This document shows, piece by piece, positions 9,045 to 15,857 of a stretch of 64,000 bases of DNA (its first letter is position 1; each line of letters starts with the position of its first letter). Position numbers and translations under genes: made by a program. The notes below the pieces were generated by a model. That model was not told where the DNA came from and did not search any database. It saw only the letters and a list, made by a program, of their open reading frames with translations. This DNA comes from Pseudomonas sp. PDM05 (lineage in GTDB: Bacteria; Pseudomonadota; Gammaproteobacteria; Pseudomonadales; Pseudomonadaceae). The stretch spans positions 124,001 through 188,000 of the forward strand of contig NZ_JACVAC010000008.1 of NCBI RefSeq assembly GCF_014851685.1, written 5' to 3'.

Positions 9045-10363
9045 ACGCGGTGATTGTGGTCGATGACGAAGCCAGCATCCGCACGGCCGTGGAGCAGTGG
9101 TTGAGCCTGTCGGGCTTTGAGGTGCAGCTGTTCAGCCGCGCCGAGGCATGCCTGGCGCAGTTGCCCAGGGACTTCCCCGGCGTGATCCTCAGCGATGTGC
9201 GCATGCCCGGCCTCAGCGGCCTGGAGTTGCTCGCCGAAGTGCAACGCCGCGATGCCGACCTGCCGGTGATCCTGCTCACCGGCCACGGCGATGTGCCGAT
9301 GGCGGTGGAAGCCATGCGCGACGGTGCCTACGACTTTCTGGAAAAACCCTTCAGCCCCGACGCCCTGCTCAACAGCCTGCGCCGGGCGTTGGACAAGCGC
9401 GGGCTGATCCTGGAAAACCGGCGCCTGCATCAACAGGCTGACCACAAGGCCCAGCTTGAATCGAGCCTGCTCGGCGTGTCCCGGGGGTTGCAGAACCTGC
9501 GGCGCCAGGTGTTGGACCTGGCAGGCTTGCCGGTCAATGTGCTGATTCGCGGCGAGACCGGCAGCGGCAAGGAGCTGGTTGCGCGCTGCCTGCATGATTT
9601 CGGCCCGCGCGCGAAAAAGCCGTTTGTGGCGCTCAACTGCGCGGCGATCCCCGAGCAACTGTTTGAGGCCGAGCTGTTCGGCCATGAAAGCGGCGCGTTT
9701 ACCGGCGCTCAGGGCAAACGCATCGGCAAACTGGAATACGCCCACGGCGGCACGCTGTTCCTGGATGAAATCGAAAGCATGCCCCTGGCCCAGCAGGTCA
9801 AGCTGCTGCGGGTGTTGCAGGAGCAGAAGCTGGAGCGCTTGGGCTCCAACCAGAGCATCCACGTGGATTTGCGCATTATTGCCGCGACCAAACCCGATCT
9901 GCTGGAAGAAGCGCGCGCCGGGCGTTTCCGTGAAGACCTGGCCTATCGGTTGAACGTCGCGCAACTGCGCCTGCCACCGTTGCGTGAGCGGCGTGAAGAT
10001 ATTCCGCTGTTGTTCGACCACTTTGCACACAGTGCCGCCGAGCGCCTCGGCCGCAGTATCGAGCCCTTGAGCGGCGCGCAGTTGGGGCGCCTGCTCAGCC
10101 ACGACTGGCCGGGCAATGTGCGCGAGCTGGCCAACGTCGCCGAACGCCAGGTGCTGGGGTTGGGCGAGCCGGAGCCGGAAGGCATCGAGGCCGGGCAATC
10201 GTTGGCGGCGCAGCAGGAAGCGTTCGAAGCCCATTGCTTGAAGGCGGCGTTGACGCGGCACAAAGGTGACATCAAGGCGGTGCTGGCGGAGCTGCAACTG
10301 CCGCGGCGCACCTTCAATGAAAAGATGCAGCGCCATGGGTTGGTGCGGGAGATGTTTCTCTAG
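9038..10363 (+). CDS. DctD/MifR-type sigma-54 response regulator
   Basis: This 441-residue NtrC-class activator has a receiver domain (phospho-acceptor Asp 53 in LSDVRMPG, Lys 103) and an AAA+ domain with Walker A GETGSGKE (~172-179), the sigma-54 contact loop GAFTGA (~219-224) and Walker B LFLDEIE. A C-terminal Fis-type helix-turn-helix ends in LPRRTFNEKMQRHGL. All parts needed for phosphorylation-dependent activation of sigma-54 promoters are intact. The start codon overlaps the sensor gene. The likely target is the permease gene 280 bases downstream, which carries a close -24/-12 match and two operator-like palindromes. DctD and MifR cannot be separated from sequence reading alone; context favours a MifR-like role in 2-oxoglutarate uptake. 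Confidence 0.9.
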   Translation: MLNAVIVVDDEASIRTAVEQWLSLSGFEVQLFSRAEACLAQLPRDFPGVILSDVRMPGLSGLELLAEVQRRDADLPVILLTGHGDVPMAVEAMRDGAYDFLEKPFSPDALLNSLRRALDKRGLILENRRLHQQADHKAQLESSLLGVSRGLQNLRRQVLDLAGLPVNVLIRGETGSGKELVARCLHDFGPRAKKPFVALNCAAIPEQLFEAELFGHESGAFTGAQGKRIGKLEYAHGGTLFLDEIESMPLAQQVKLLRVLQEQKLERLGSNQSIHVDLRIIAATKPDLLEEARAGRFREDLAYRLNVAQLRLPPLRERREDIPLLFDHFAHSAAERLGRSIEPLSGAQLGRLLSHDWPGNVRELANVAERQVLGLGEPEPEGIEAGQSLAAQQEAFEAHCLKAALTRHKGDIKAVLAELQLPRRTFNEKMQRHGLVREMFL

Positions 10364-10372
10364 CGACCTGTA

Positions 10373-10464
10373 GGCCTTTTCGCGGGCAAGCCCGCTCCCA
10401 CACTGACTGCATTCCAAATTTTGAACTCGGTCAACTGTGGGAGCGGGCTTGCCCGCGAAAAGGC
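10373..10464. repeat. REPIN (inverted REP pair)
   Basis: Inverted REP heads with the GGGCTTGCCCGCGAAAAGGCC variant face each other around a ~40-base loop, immediately after the response regulator stop codon. The arms match for about 30 bases. It separates the two-component genes from the permease promoter. Confidence 0.9.
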
Positions 10465-10475
10465 CAGCCGCCATA

Positions 10476-10489
10476 AGCGGATTTCCGCT
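10476..10489. promoter_or_regulatory. Putative activator site 1 (enhancer)
   Basis: AGCGGATTTCCGCT has perfect 6-base arms around TT. It lies about 108 bases before the predicted sigma-54 transcription start and 32 bases upstream of a near-identical second site. It is a plausible binding site for the NtrC-class regulator encoded just upstream. Confidence 0.55.
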
Positions 10490-10507
10490 CACCCCTCACA
10501 AAACATC

Positions 10508-10521
10508 AGCGACTTTCCGCT
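10508..10521. promoter_or_regulatory. Putative activator site 2 (enhancer)
   Basis: AGCGACTTTCCGCT shares TTTCCGCTCA with site 1. The 32-base spacing is three helical turns, which places both sites on the same DNA face, as is usual for NtrC-type activators. Confidence 0.55.
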
Positions 10522-10564
10522 CAAAAAATCCACCAAACCCTTCTAGACCGGGCCTTCATCCACC

Positions 10565-10580
10565 TGGCACAGCTCCTGCT
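10565..10580 (+). promoter_or_regulatory. Sigma-54 promoter of the permease gene
   Basis: TGGCACAGCTCCTGCT matches the -24/-12 pattern TGGCACR-N4-YTGCW, with GG and GC exactly 10 bases apart. It lies 64 bases before the permease start codon, and the genes just upstream encode a sigma-54 activator. Confidence 0.75.
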
Positions 10581-10643
10581 ATAGCCCCAACCAGGCTGTG
10601 CCCAGGCACGCTCCATAAAAACAACTAGATGAAGGATCCTTCA

Positions 10644-11963
10644 ATGGATAACTCCAACGCCCTGCCTCTGGGGTCGGCGGCCGCGCCGGCAAAAGAACGC
10701 ACCACCTCCAGCCGGATCAAATCGATCTTCAGCGGCTCGGTCGGCAACATGGTCGAGTGGTACGACTGGTACGTCTACGCGGCATTCTCGCTGTACTTCG
10801 CCAAAGCCTTTTTTCCCGCCGGTTCCTCCACCGCGCAACTGATGAACACCGCCGCGATCTTTGCCGTGGGCTTCATCATGCGGCCGATCGGCGGCTGGTT
10901 GATGGGCATGTACGCCGACTACAAAGGCCGCAAGGCCGCGTTGATGGCCTCGGTACTGTTGATGTGCTTCGGTTCGCTGCTGATCGCCCTGACGCCGGGC
11001 TATGACACCATCGGCATCGGCGCCCCCATCCTGTTGGTGCTCGCGCGCTTGCTGCAAGGCCTGTCCGTGGGTGGCGAGTACGGCACCTCCGCGACCTACC
11101 TGAGTGAAATGGCGACCAAGGAACGTCGCGGTTTCTTCTCCAGCTTCCAGTACGTGACCCTGATTTCCGGCCAGCTCATTGCCCTGGCGGTATTGATCGT
11201 GCTGCAACAAGTGCTCACCACCGAGCAGCTGTACGCCTGGGGCTGGCGCATCCCGTTCGCCATCGGCGCGCTGTGCGCGGTCGTTGCGCTGTACCTGCGT
11301 CGCGGCATGGAAGAAACCGAGTCGTTCACCAAGAAGGAAAAAGCCAAGGAAAGCGCGATGCGCACCTTGCTGCGTCACCCCAAGGAAGTATTGACCGTGG
11401 TCGGCCTGACCATGGGCGGCACGCTGGCGTTCTACACCTACACCACCTACATGCAGAAATACCTGGTGAACACCGTCGGCATGAGCATTTCCGACTCCAC
11501 CACCATTTCGGCGGCGACGCTGTTTCTGTTCATGTGCATCCAACCCCTGGTCGGCGCCCTGTCGGACAAGGTTGGCCGGCGGCCGATCCTGATCGCCTTC
11601 GGTATCCTCGGCACCCTGTGTACCGTACCGATCCTCACAACCCTGCACACCATCCAGACCTGGTGGGGCGCGTTCTTCCTGATCATGGCCGCGCTGATCA
11701 TCGTCAGCGGCTACACCTCGATCAACGCGGTGGTGAAGGCCGAACTGTTCCCTACTGAAATCCGTGCATTGGGCGTGGGCCTGCCGTATGCGCTGACGGT
11801 GTCGATCTTCGGCGGTACGGCTGAATACATTGCGCTGTGGTTCAAGAGCATCGGCATGGAAACCGGTTACTACTGGTATGTGACTGCGTGCATCGCGGTG
11901 TCGCTGGTGGTCTACGTGACCATGAAGGACACGCGCAAGCATTCGCGGATTACCACTGACTAA
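10644..11963 (+). CDS. kgtP: 2-oxoglutarate permease, KgtP-like MFS transporter
   Basis: This 439-residue major facilitator is of the metabolite:H+ symporter type and closely resembles E. coli KgtP as I remember it. It shares NMVEWYDWYVYA, the loop MRPIGGWLMGMYADYKGRK, RLLQGLSVGGEYGTSATYLS, FYTYTTYMQKYLVNT and the second family signature SDKVGRRP. It should import 2-oxoglutarate with protons. I chose the ATG giving MDNSNALPLG because AGGA lies 8 bases before it; the ATG 15 bases upstream has no ribosome binding site. The promoter region carries a sigma-54 site and two phased palindromes, so expression is probably switched on by the adjacent two-component system. A related dicarboxylate substrate is the main alternative. 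Confidence 0.9.
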   Translation: MDNSNALPLGSAAAPAKERTTSSRIKSIFSGSVGNMVEWYDWYVYAAFSLYFAKAFFPAGSSTAQLMNTAAIFAVGFIMRPIGGWLMGMYADYKGRKAALMASVLLMCFGSLLIALTPGYDTIGIGAPILLVLARLLQGLSVGGEYGTSATYLSEMATKERRGFFSSFQYVTLISGQLIALAVLIVLQQVLTTEQLYAWGWRIPFAIGALCAVVALYLRRGMEETESFTKKEKAKESAMRTLLRHPKEVLTVVGLTMGGTLAFYTYTTYMQKYLVNTVGMSISDSTTISAATLFLFMCIQPLVGALSDKVGRRPILIAFGILGTLCTVPILTTLHTIQTWWGAFFLIMAALIIVSGYTSINAVVKAELFPTEIRALGVGLPYALTVSIFGGTAEYIALWFKSIGMETGYYWYVTACIAVSLVVYVTMKDTRKHSRITTD

Positions 11964-11982
11964 CAGCTGAATGCAGTTCTAA

Positions 11983-12090
11983 ATGTGGGAGCGGGCTTGT
12001 GTGGGAGCGGGCTTGCTCGCGAATGCGGTGTATCAGACACAGATATTTTGACTGATCCACCGCATTCGCGAGCAAGCCCGCTCCCACATT
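11983..12090. repeat. REPIN with an extra truncated REP on its left
   Basis: A full REPIN (GTGGGAGCGGGCTTGCTCG facing its inverse around a ~45-base loop) has an extra 16-base truncated REP head attached on its left. The right end touches the stop codon of the DUF347 gene. The permease and the DUF347 gene converge here, so the element may act as a shared transcript end. Confidence 0.92.
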
Positions 12091-12852
12091 TTAGTTTTGT
12101 ATCGCCGGGCTAATGCGGTCACGTCCATACCGGCGTTGCGCATACGACGCCCCGACAATCATCACCACCAACACCGCCGCCAGCACCGCCGACGAGCCAA
12201 TCGTGCCGAAATCCAGCCCGCCCTTTTCATGGGGTTTGGTGAGGAAGTCGCCCAGTGTCGCGCCAAACGGGCGGGTCAACACAAACGCCACCCAGAACAA
12301 CAATACCGACGAGATCCGCGTGAAGTACTTGAGCGCCACCACGGCCGCAATGGTCGAGCCGATCAACAACGCACCGCCGGCAAAACCCAGCCCCGAATCG
12401 TCCGCCAGGAAGTCGCCCAGTGCGGTGCCCAGGGTGTTGGAAAACAGAATCGCCATCCAGTAGAACAACTCGCCACGGAACGTCTGCACCTTGTTCACGT
12501 TCAGCGAATCGCCGCTCAGGTGCCACATCGCGAAGATGATCATCAGGATCACAATCAGGATCATCGACCCCGTTGCGTAGCCCAGGCCCAAGGTACGGTC
12601 CATAAAGTCCGACATGGTGGTGCCGGCCGTGCTGGTGGACAGAATCACGATCCAGTACAGCACCGGGTTGTAGGTTTTCGACCAGAGTTGCGTCACCAGG
12701 GTGACAAGGAACACGCTGATCAAGATCATCGAACTGAGGGCGTAGCCGACATTCAGGGTCATCGAGAGCAAATCCCCGGCGGTTTCGCCCAGGGTGGTTG
12801 CGCAGATTTTCATGACCCAGAACGCCAGGGTGATCTGAGGAAGTTTGTTCAT
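12091..12852 (-). CDS. DUF347-repeat integral membrane protein (COG4705)
   Basis: This 253-residue membrane protein is built from four copies of a two-helix unit. Each repeat has a G-x-T-x-G-D-like core: LGETAGDLLS, AGTTMSDFMD, LGTALGDFLA and FGATLGDFLT, each followed by a glycine-rich hydrophobic helix. This matches DUF347, known as four tandem repeats in bacterial membrane proteins. About eight TM helices are predicted. I start it at MNKLPQITLAFWVMK; upstream codons in the same frame look non-coding. It is divergent from a flavin reductase-like gene, with a near-palindrome in the shared spacer. The repeated acidic residues within the membrane could bind a cation, but that is inference; function is unknown. 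Confidence 0.85.
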   Translation of the reverse strand: MNKLPQITLAFWVMKICATTLGETAGDLLSMTLNVGYALSSMILISVFLVTLVTQLWSKTYNPVLYWIVILSTSTAGTTMSDFMDRTLGLGYATGSMILIVILMIIFAMWHLSGDSLNVNKVQTFRGELFYWMAILFSNTLGTALGDFLADDSGLGFAGGALLIGSTIAAVVALKYFTRISSVLLFWVAFVLTRPFGATLGDFLTKPHEKGGLDFGTIGSSAVLAAVLVVMIVGASYAQRRYGRDRISPAIQN

Positions 12853-12962
12853 GGGGGGTAAAAAGCTCCAATGCTCAGTCTTTGAACTGGCCGACTTATG
12901 AGGGGGCGTCGACCTGCCGCGCAGACTGAACGTGTAGCTGTGAAAAATAGGTGGGCGCTGTA

Positions 12963-12992
12963 TGAAAATTCCATATCGCCGATGGAAATTCA
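12963..12992. promoter_or_regulatory. Imperfect palindrome in a divergent promoter region
   Basis: TGAAAATTCCAT and ATGGAAATTCA face each other across 7 bases, with one bulge and one mismatch. It lies 111 bases before the DUF347 start and 57 bases before the flavin reductase-like start, so it could be an operator for either gene. The regulator is unknown. Confidence 0.35.
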
Positions 12993-13048
12993 CCGCCATG
13001 CCTTGCAGTATGGCCACCTCACCGCACTCAATCGCAGGAACCCCGGCC

Positions 13049-13681
13049 ATGCCCGACGACATCCACTTCTACGAACCCGCCAACGGCCACGGCCTGCCCC
13101 ATGACCCGTTCAATGCCATCGTCGGCCCACGGCCCATCGGCTGGATTTCCTCCCAGGACCGTGAAGGCCGCTTGAACCTGGCGCCTTACAGCTTCTTCAA
13201 TGCGTTCAACTACATTCCGCCGATCATTGGGTTTTCCAGCGTCGGGCGCAAAGACAGCCTGAACAATATCGAGCAGACCGGCGAGTTCGTGTGGAACCTG
13301 GCGACCCGCCCGCTGGCCGAGCAGATGAACCAGAGTTGCGCAGCGGTATCGCCTGAGGTGAATGAATTCGAGTTGTCCGGGCTGACGCCGGTGGCTTCGA
13401 AAATCGTTGCCGTGCCACGGGTCGGCGAGAGCCCGGTGTCGTTTGAATGCAAGGTGACGCAGATTATTCAGCTGCAACGGGCCGACAAGGAACGGGTGCC
13501 GAGCTGGCTGGTGCTCGGCGAGGTGGTCGCGGTGCATATTGCCAAGTGGTTGCTCAAGGATGGCGTCTACGACACGGCCGCCGCCGAGCCGATCTTGCGT
13601 GGCGGTGGGCCGGCAGATTACTTCCAGTTGGGCCCGGAAGCCCTGTTCAAGATGTACCGCCCAGGGGCCACCAAACCCTGA
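13049..13681 (+). CDS. Flavin reductase-like (FMN-binding split barrel) protein
   Basis: This 210-residue protein has the flavin reductase-like/DIM6-NTAB fold signature at its N terminus: NAIVGPRPIGWISSQD, then LAPYSFFNAFNYIPPIIGFSS, then the region KDSLNNIEQTGEFVWNL that typically contacts FMN. Family members reduce or bind FMN using NAD(P)H, but many have no assigned substrate. AGGA before the ATG at 13049 supports this start; the open frame extends 29 codons further upstream without coding character. It is divergent from the DUF347 membrane gene and followed by a REPIN. The family is firm; the reaction is not. Confidence 0.88.
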   Translation: MPDDIHFYEPANGHGLPHDPFNAIVGPRPIGWISSQDREGRLNLAPYSFFNAFNYIPPIIGFSSVGRKDSLNNIEQTGEFVWNLATRPLAEQMNQSCAAVSPEVNEFELSGLTPVASKIVAVPRVGESPVSFECKVTQIIQLQRADKERVPSWLVLGEVVAVHIAKWLLKDGVYDTAAAEPILRGGGPADYFQLGPEALFKMYRPGATKP

Positions 13682-13700
13682 CTGAAATGCGATCAAAACT

Positions 13701-13820
13701 GTGGGAGAGGGCTTGTGTGGGAGCGGGCTTGCTCGCGAAGGCGGTGTATCAGTCGACATCTTTATCAACTGACAGACTGCATTCGCGAGCAAGCCCGCTC
13801 CCACACAAACCCTCTCCCAC
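13701..13820. repeat. Nested REPIN (family-loop copy 1)
   Basis: An inner full REPIN (13716-13805) is flanked on both sides by truncated REP heads: GTGGGAGAGGGCTTG on the left and the inverse CAAACCCTCTCCCAC on the right. The outer arms share the same GAGAGGG variant. The inner loop contains CAGTCGACATCTTTATCAAC, also found in the elements at 22.2 and 27.5 kb. Confidence 0.92.
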
Positions 13821-13840
13821 CTTTGGATCAGCAGTGTTAT

Positions 13841-14086
13841 TTAGACTGTGGCAGGCGCCCAGGACAGCTGACCTTCTTCATCCACAGCAATCAACCGCTC
13901 AAGCTGCAGTGCCGCCGCATCGTCAGCATCGGACGCCGTCTTGAACTTCTGTCCATCAAGGATCTTGTGAAAGCGCGGTGCGCCCATGCCATCCAGTGCC
14001 TTCACGGCGACGGCGGCGCTGTAGCCACCCTCTCCCGGCACTACGGCGGAAACGGCTTCGTGGTGGGCAAACTCTTTACGTGCCAT
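13841..14086 (-). CDS. Small conserved hypothetical protein
   Basis: An 81-residue soluble protein starting MARKEFAHHEAVSAVVPGEGG, with AGGA 8 bases before the ATG. It has no signal peptide, membrane helix or recognisable catalytic motif. The composition is ordinary and coding-like, and the Gly-rich first third followed by FHKILDGQKFKTASDADDAAALQLERL suggests a small alpha/beta fold. It is on the same strand as, and 45 bases downstream of, a monooxygenase-like gene, so the two may share a transcript. I do not recognise a function. Confidence 0.65.
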   Translation of the reverse strand: MARKEFAHHEAVSAVVPGEGGYSAAVAVKALDGMGAPRFHKILDGQKFKTASDADDAAALQLERLIAVDEEGQLSWAPATV

Positions 14087-14131
14087 GTTGCAGGTCCTGG
14101 CCAATGGAAAGTCGGCCATTCTAAACCTGAT

Positions 14132-14473
14132 TTAGCCGGCAAGTTGCAGGTACTCGCCATAGGCGTTGGCGGCGGATGCATCGGTGAATGTCTGGAAATC
14201 CATACTGCGGATCACCATGTCGTTCAACAGCTCAGTGAAGATCATCAAGGCCGGTGAGTTGAAGTAGAGGCTCATCGCCTGCTCGCTGCTCCAGAAGCCC
14301 GAGACCAGCCACACATCGGCGTCAACCTGGGACTGCTGCAACGAGAATTGCAGGCAACCCTGAGCCTGGCGGCCCGGTTCGATCAAACTGCTCAAGCGTG
14401 CACCGAGTTCGGTGCTGCACCCGCTGCGGGCGCGGATAAAGGCCATATGGCTCGCGGGAATGGGGGTGGACAT
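14132..14473 (-). CDS. Antibiotic biosynthesis monooxygenase (ABM)-like protein
   Basis: This 113-residue protein fits the dimeric ferredoxin-like ABM family. Its pattern is MAFIRARSG at the first strand, then a helix, then GCLQFSLQQSQVDADVWLVSGFWSSEQAMSLYFNSPAL, where the W-S-S-x-E-A and small helix are typical. The start MSTPIPASH is preferred because GGGAGAG precedes it; the frame is open 22 codons further upstream. Members range from quinone monooxygenases to proteins with no known activity. It is divergent from an AraC regulator across a 328-base spacer rich in repeats and is a likely target of that regulator. Confidence 0.7.
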   Translation of the reverse strand: MSTPIPASHMAFIRARSGCSTELGARLSSLIEPGRQAQGCLQFSLQQSQVDADVWLVSGFWSSEQAMSLYFNSPALMIFTELLNDMVIRSMDFQTFTDASAANAYGEYLQLAG

Positions 14474-14801
14474 GTTCGACTCTCCCGTTGAGAAGTGATG
14501 CTCGGCAAGCACGGTGAGGGCGTGTTGCCACAGGATCAAAGATAACGGCGCGGCGCTCGGCGCGGTTAGTCTATTCCTGCCGGCTTATTGCACAATCCTG
14601 CGAGAAGCGTAGTGCGCAGGTCCGGGGCGCTGGAGAGATGAGCACCGCAGACTCAGTGTTTCAGGCAGATGACAGCCCCGCTGCTTGCCTGATTCGTGAC
14701 GTATCGCAGGATCAGGCAAGGATTGTGCAGAATCGACGTAACACTTTTTGAAAAGTCGCCGCTAAGCTGAGCCCATCAAAAAAGCCTGTAGAGGACGCCC
14801 C
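14474..14801. promoter_or_regulatory. Operator-rich spacer between ABM-like gene and araC-type gene
   Basis: No gene is seen in these 328 bases. TTGCACAATCCTGCGA at 14588-14603 has inverted partners at 14704-14712 (TCGCAGGAT) and 14719-14729 (AGGATTGTGCA). A separate hairpin pairs CTTGCCTGAT (14684-14693) with ATCAGGCAAG (14711-14720). The right-hand cluster ends about 70 bases before the AraC-type start codon. This looks like a set of AraC-type half-sites spread across a divergent promoter, possibly allowing looping. The repeats are seen; the protein that binds is inferred. Confidence 0.5.
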
Positions 14802-15731
14802 ATGTCGTCAGCTGAACATCAGTCCACGCCCCTCGATGCCGAGATGGAAAAACAGCGTGCCGAACTGGCCAGCATCGTCCACCGGCACACCTGGGAGGAC
14901 GGTTCCTACGGCACCGCGATCACTTCGCTCTACCTGAACCGCCACAACACCCCACGCGACTTTATGCCGGTGCTGGTGGAGCCCGCGTTGTGCATCCTCG
15001 CCAGTGGCAGCAAGGAAGTGCGCCTGGCCGATGAAATCTTTGCCTATGACCCGCTCAATTACCTGGTGTTCTCGGTCGCCATGCCGGTCGCCGGGCGGAT
15101 CATCGATGCCACGCCCGAAGACCCGAACCTGTCGGTGCGCATCAATATCGACCCGGCGCAACTCACCGCGCTGATCGCCGAAGCCGGGCCGATGGGTGTG
15201 CCGTCGCGTCCGACCGCCCGCGGCATGTACGTCGACCGCATCGACAACCCGTTGCTCGACGCGGTGCTGCGCCTGGCGCGCCTGCTGGATACGCCCAAAG
15301 ACATCGCCATGCTCGCGCCGCTGATCAACCGGGAAATCCTCTACCGTTTGTTGCGTGGGCCGCAGGGCTATCGCCTGTATGAAATCGCCGTGGCCAACAG
15401 TCAGAGTCATCGGGTCAGCCAGGCGATCACCTGGTTGAACAGCAACTATGAACAGCCGCTGCGCATCGATGACCTGGCCAAGGAAGTGAACCTCAGCGTC
15501 TCGACCTTGCACCATCGGTTCAAGGCGATTACCGCCATGAGCCCGCTGCAATATCAGAAGCAGCTGCGGTTACAGGAGGCGCGCCGACTGATGATTGCCG
15601 AAGGGCTGGAAGCCTCGGCGGCGGGGTATCGGGTGGGGTATGAAAGCCCGTCGCAGTTCAGCCGCGAATACAGCCGGTTATTCGGCGCGCCGCCTTTGAG
15701 AGACCTGGCCAGACTGCGCCAAAGCATCTGA
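14802..15731 (+). CDS. AraC family regulator with AraC_N sensory domain
   Basis: The 309-residue protein combines an N-terminal AraC_N-type cupin-like domain (HRHTWEDGSYGTAI, LCILASGSKEV, then FAYDPLNYLVFSVAMPV) with two C-terminal helix-turn-helix units. The second carries the family signature through EARRLMIAEGLEASAAGYRVGYESPSQFSREYSRLFG. GAGGAC lies just before the start. This subfamily includes YqhC, which controls aldehyde reductase genes in E. coli, so an electrophile or aldehyde signal is possible but unproven. It is divergent from the ABM-like gene, and the spacer holds inverted repeats that could be its sites. Confidence 0.9.
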   Translation: MSSAEHQSTPLDAEMEKQRAELASIVHRHTWEDGSYGTAITSLYLNRHNTPRDFMPVLVEPALCILASGSKEVRLADEIFAYDPLNYLVFSVAMPVAGRIIDATPEDPNLSVRINIDPAQLTALIAEAGPMGVPSRPTARGMYVDRIDNPLLDAVLRLARLLDTPKDIAMLAPLINREILYRLLRGPQGYRLYEIAVANSQSHRVSQAITWLNSNYEQPLRIDDLAKEVNLSVSTLHHRFKAITAMSPLQYQKQLRLQEARRLMIAEGLEASAAGYRVGYESPSQFSREYSRLFGAPPLRDLARLRQSI

Positions 15732-15749
15732 TTCAATAGAGATCAAAAA

Positions 15750-15839
15750 TGTGGGAGCGGGCTTGCTCGCGAATGCGGTGTGTCAGTCAAAAATATATTC
15801 ACTGATCCACTGCATTCGCGAGCAAGCCCGCTCCCACAT
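15750..15839. repeat. REPIN between convergent genes
   Basis: A simple REPIN: GTGGGAGCGGGCTTGCTCG and its inverse around a ~45-base AT-richer loop (TCAGTCA ... TCACTGA). It separates the AraC-type gene from gtrS, which converge here. Confidence 0.92.
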
Positions 15840-15857
15840 TTTGAGCTGCGGCGTTTT

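Noticed and set aside
12091..13062. 70-codon N-terminal extension of the DUF347 gene
   Set aside because: It covers the divergent promoter region and lacks membrane or domain character; the protein proper begins MNKLPQITLAF.
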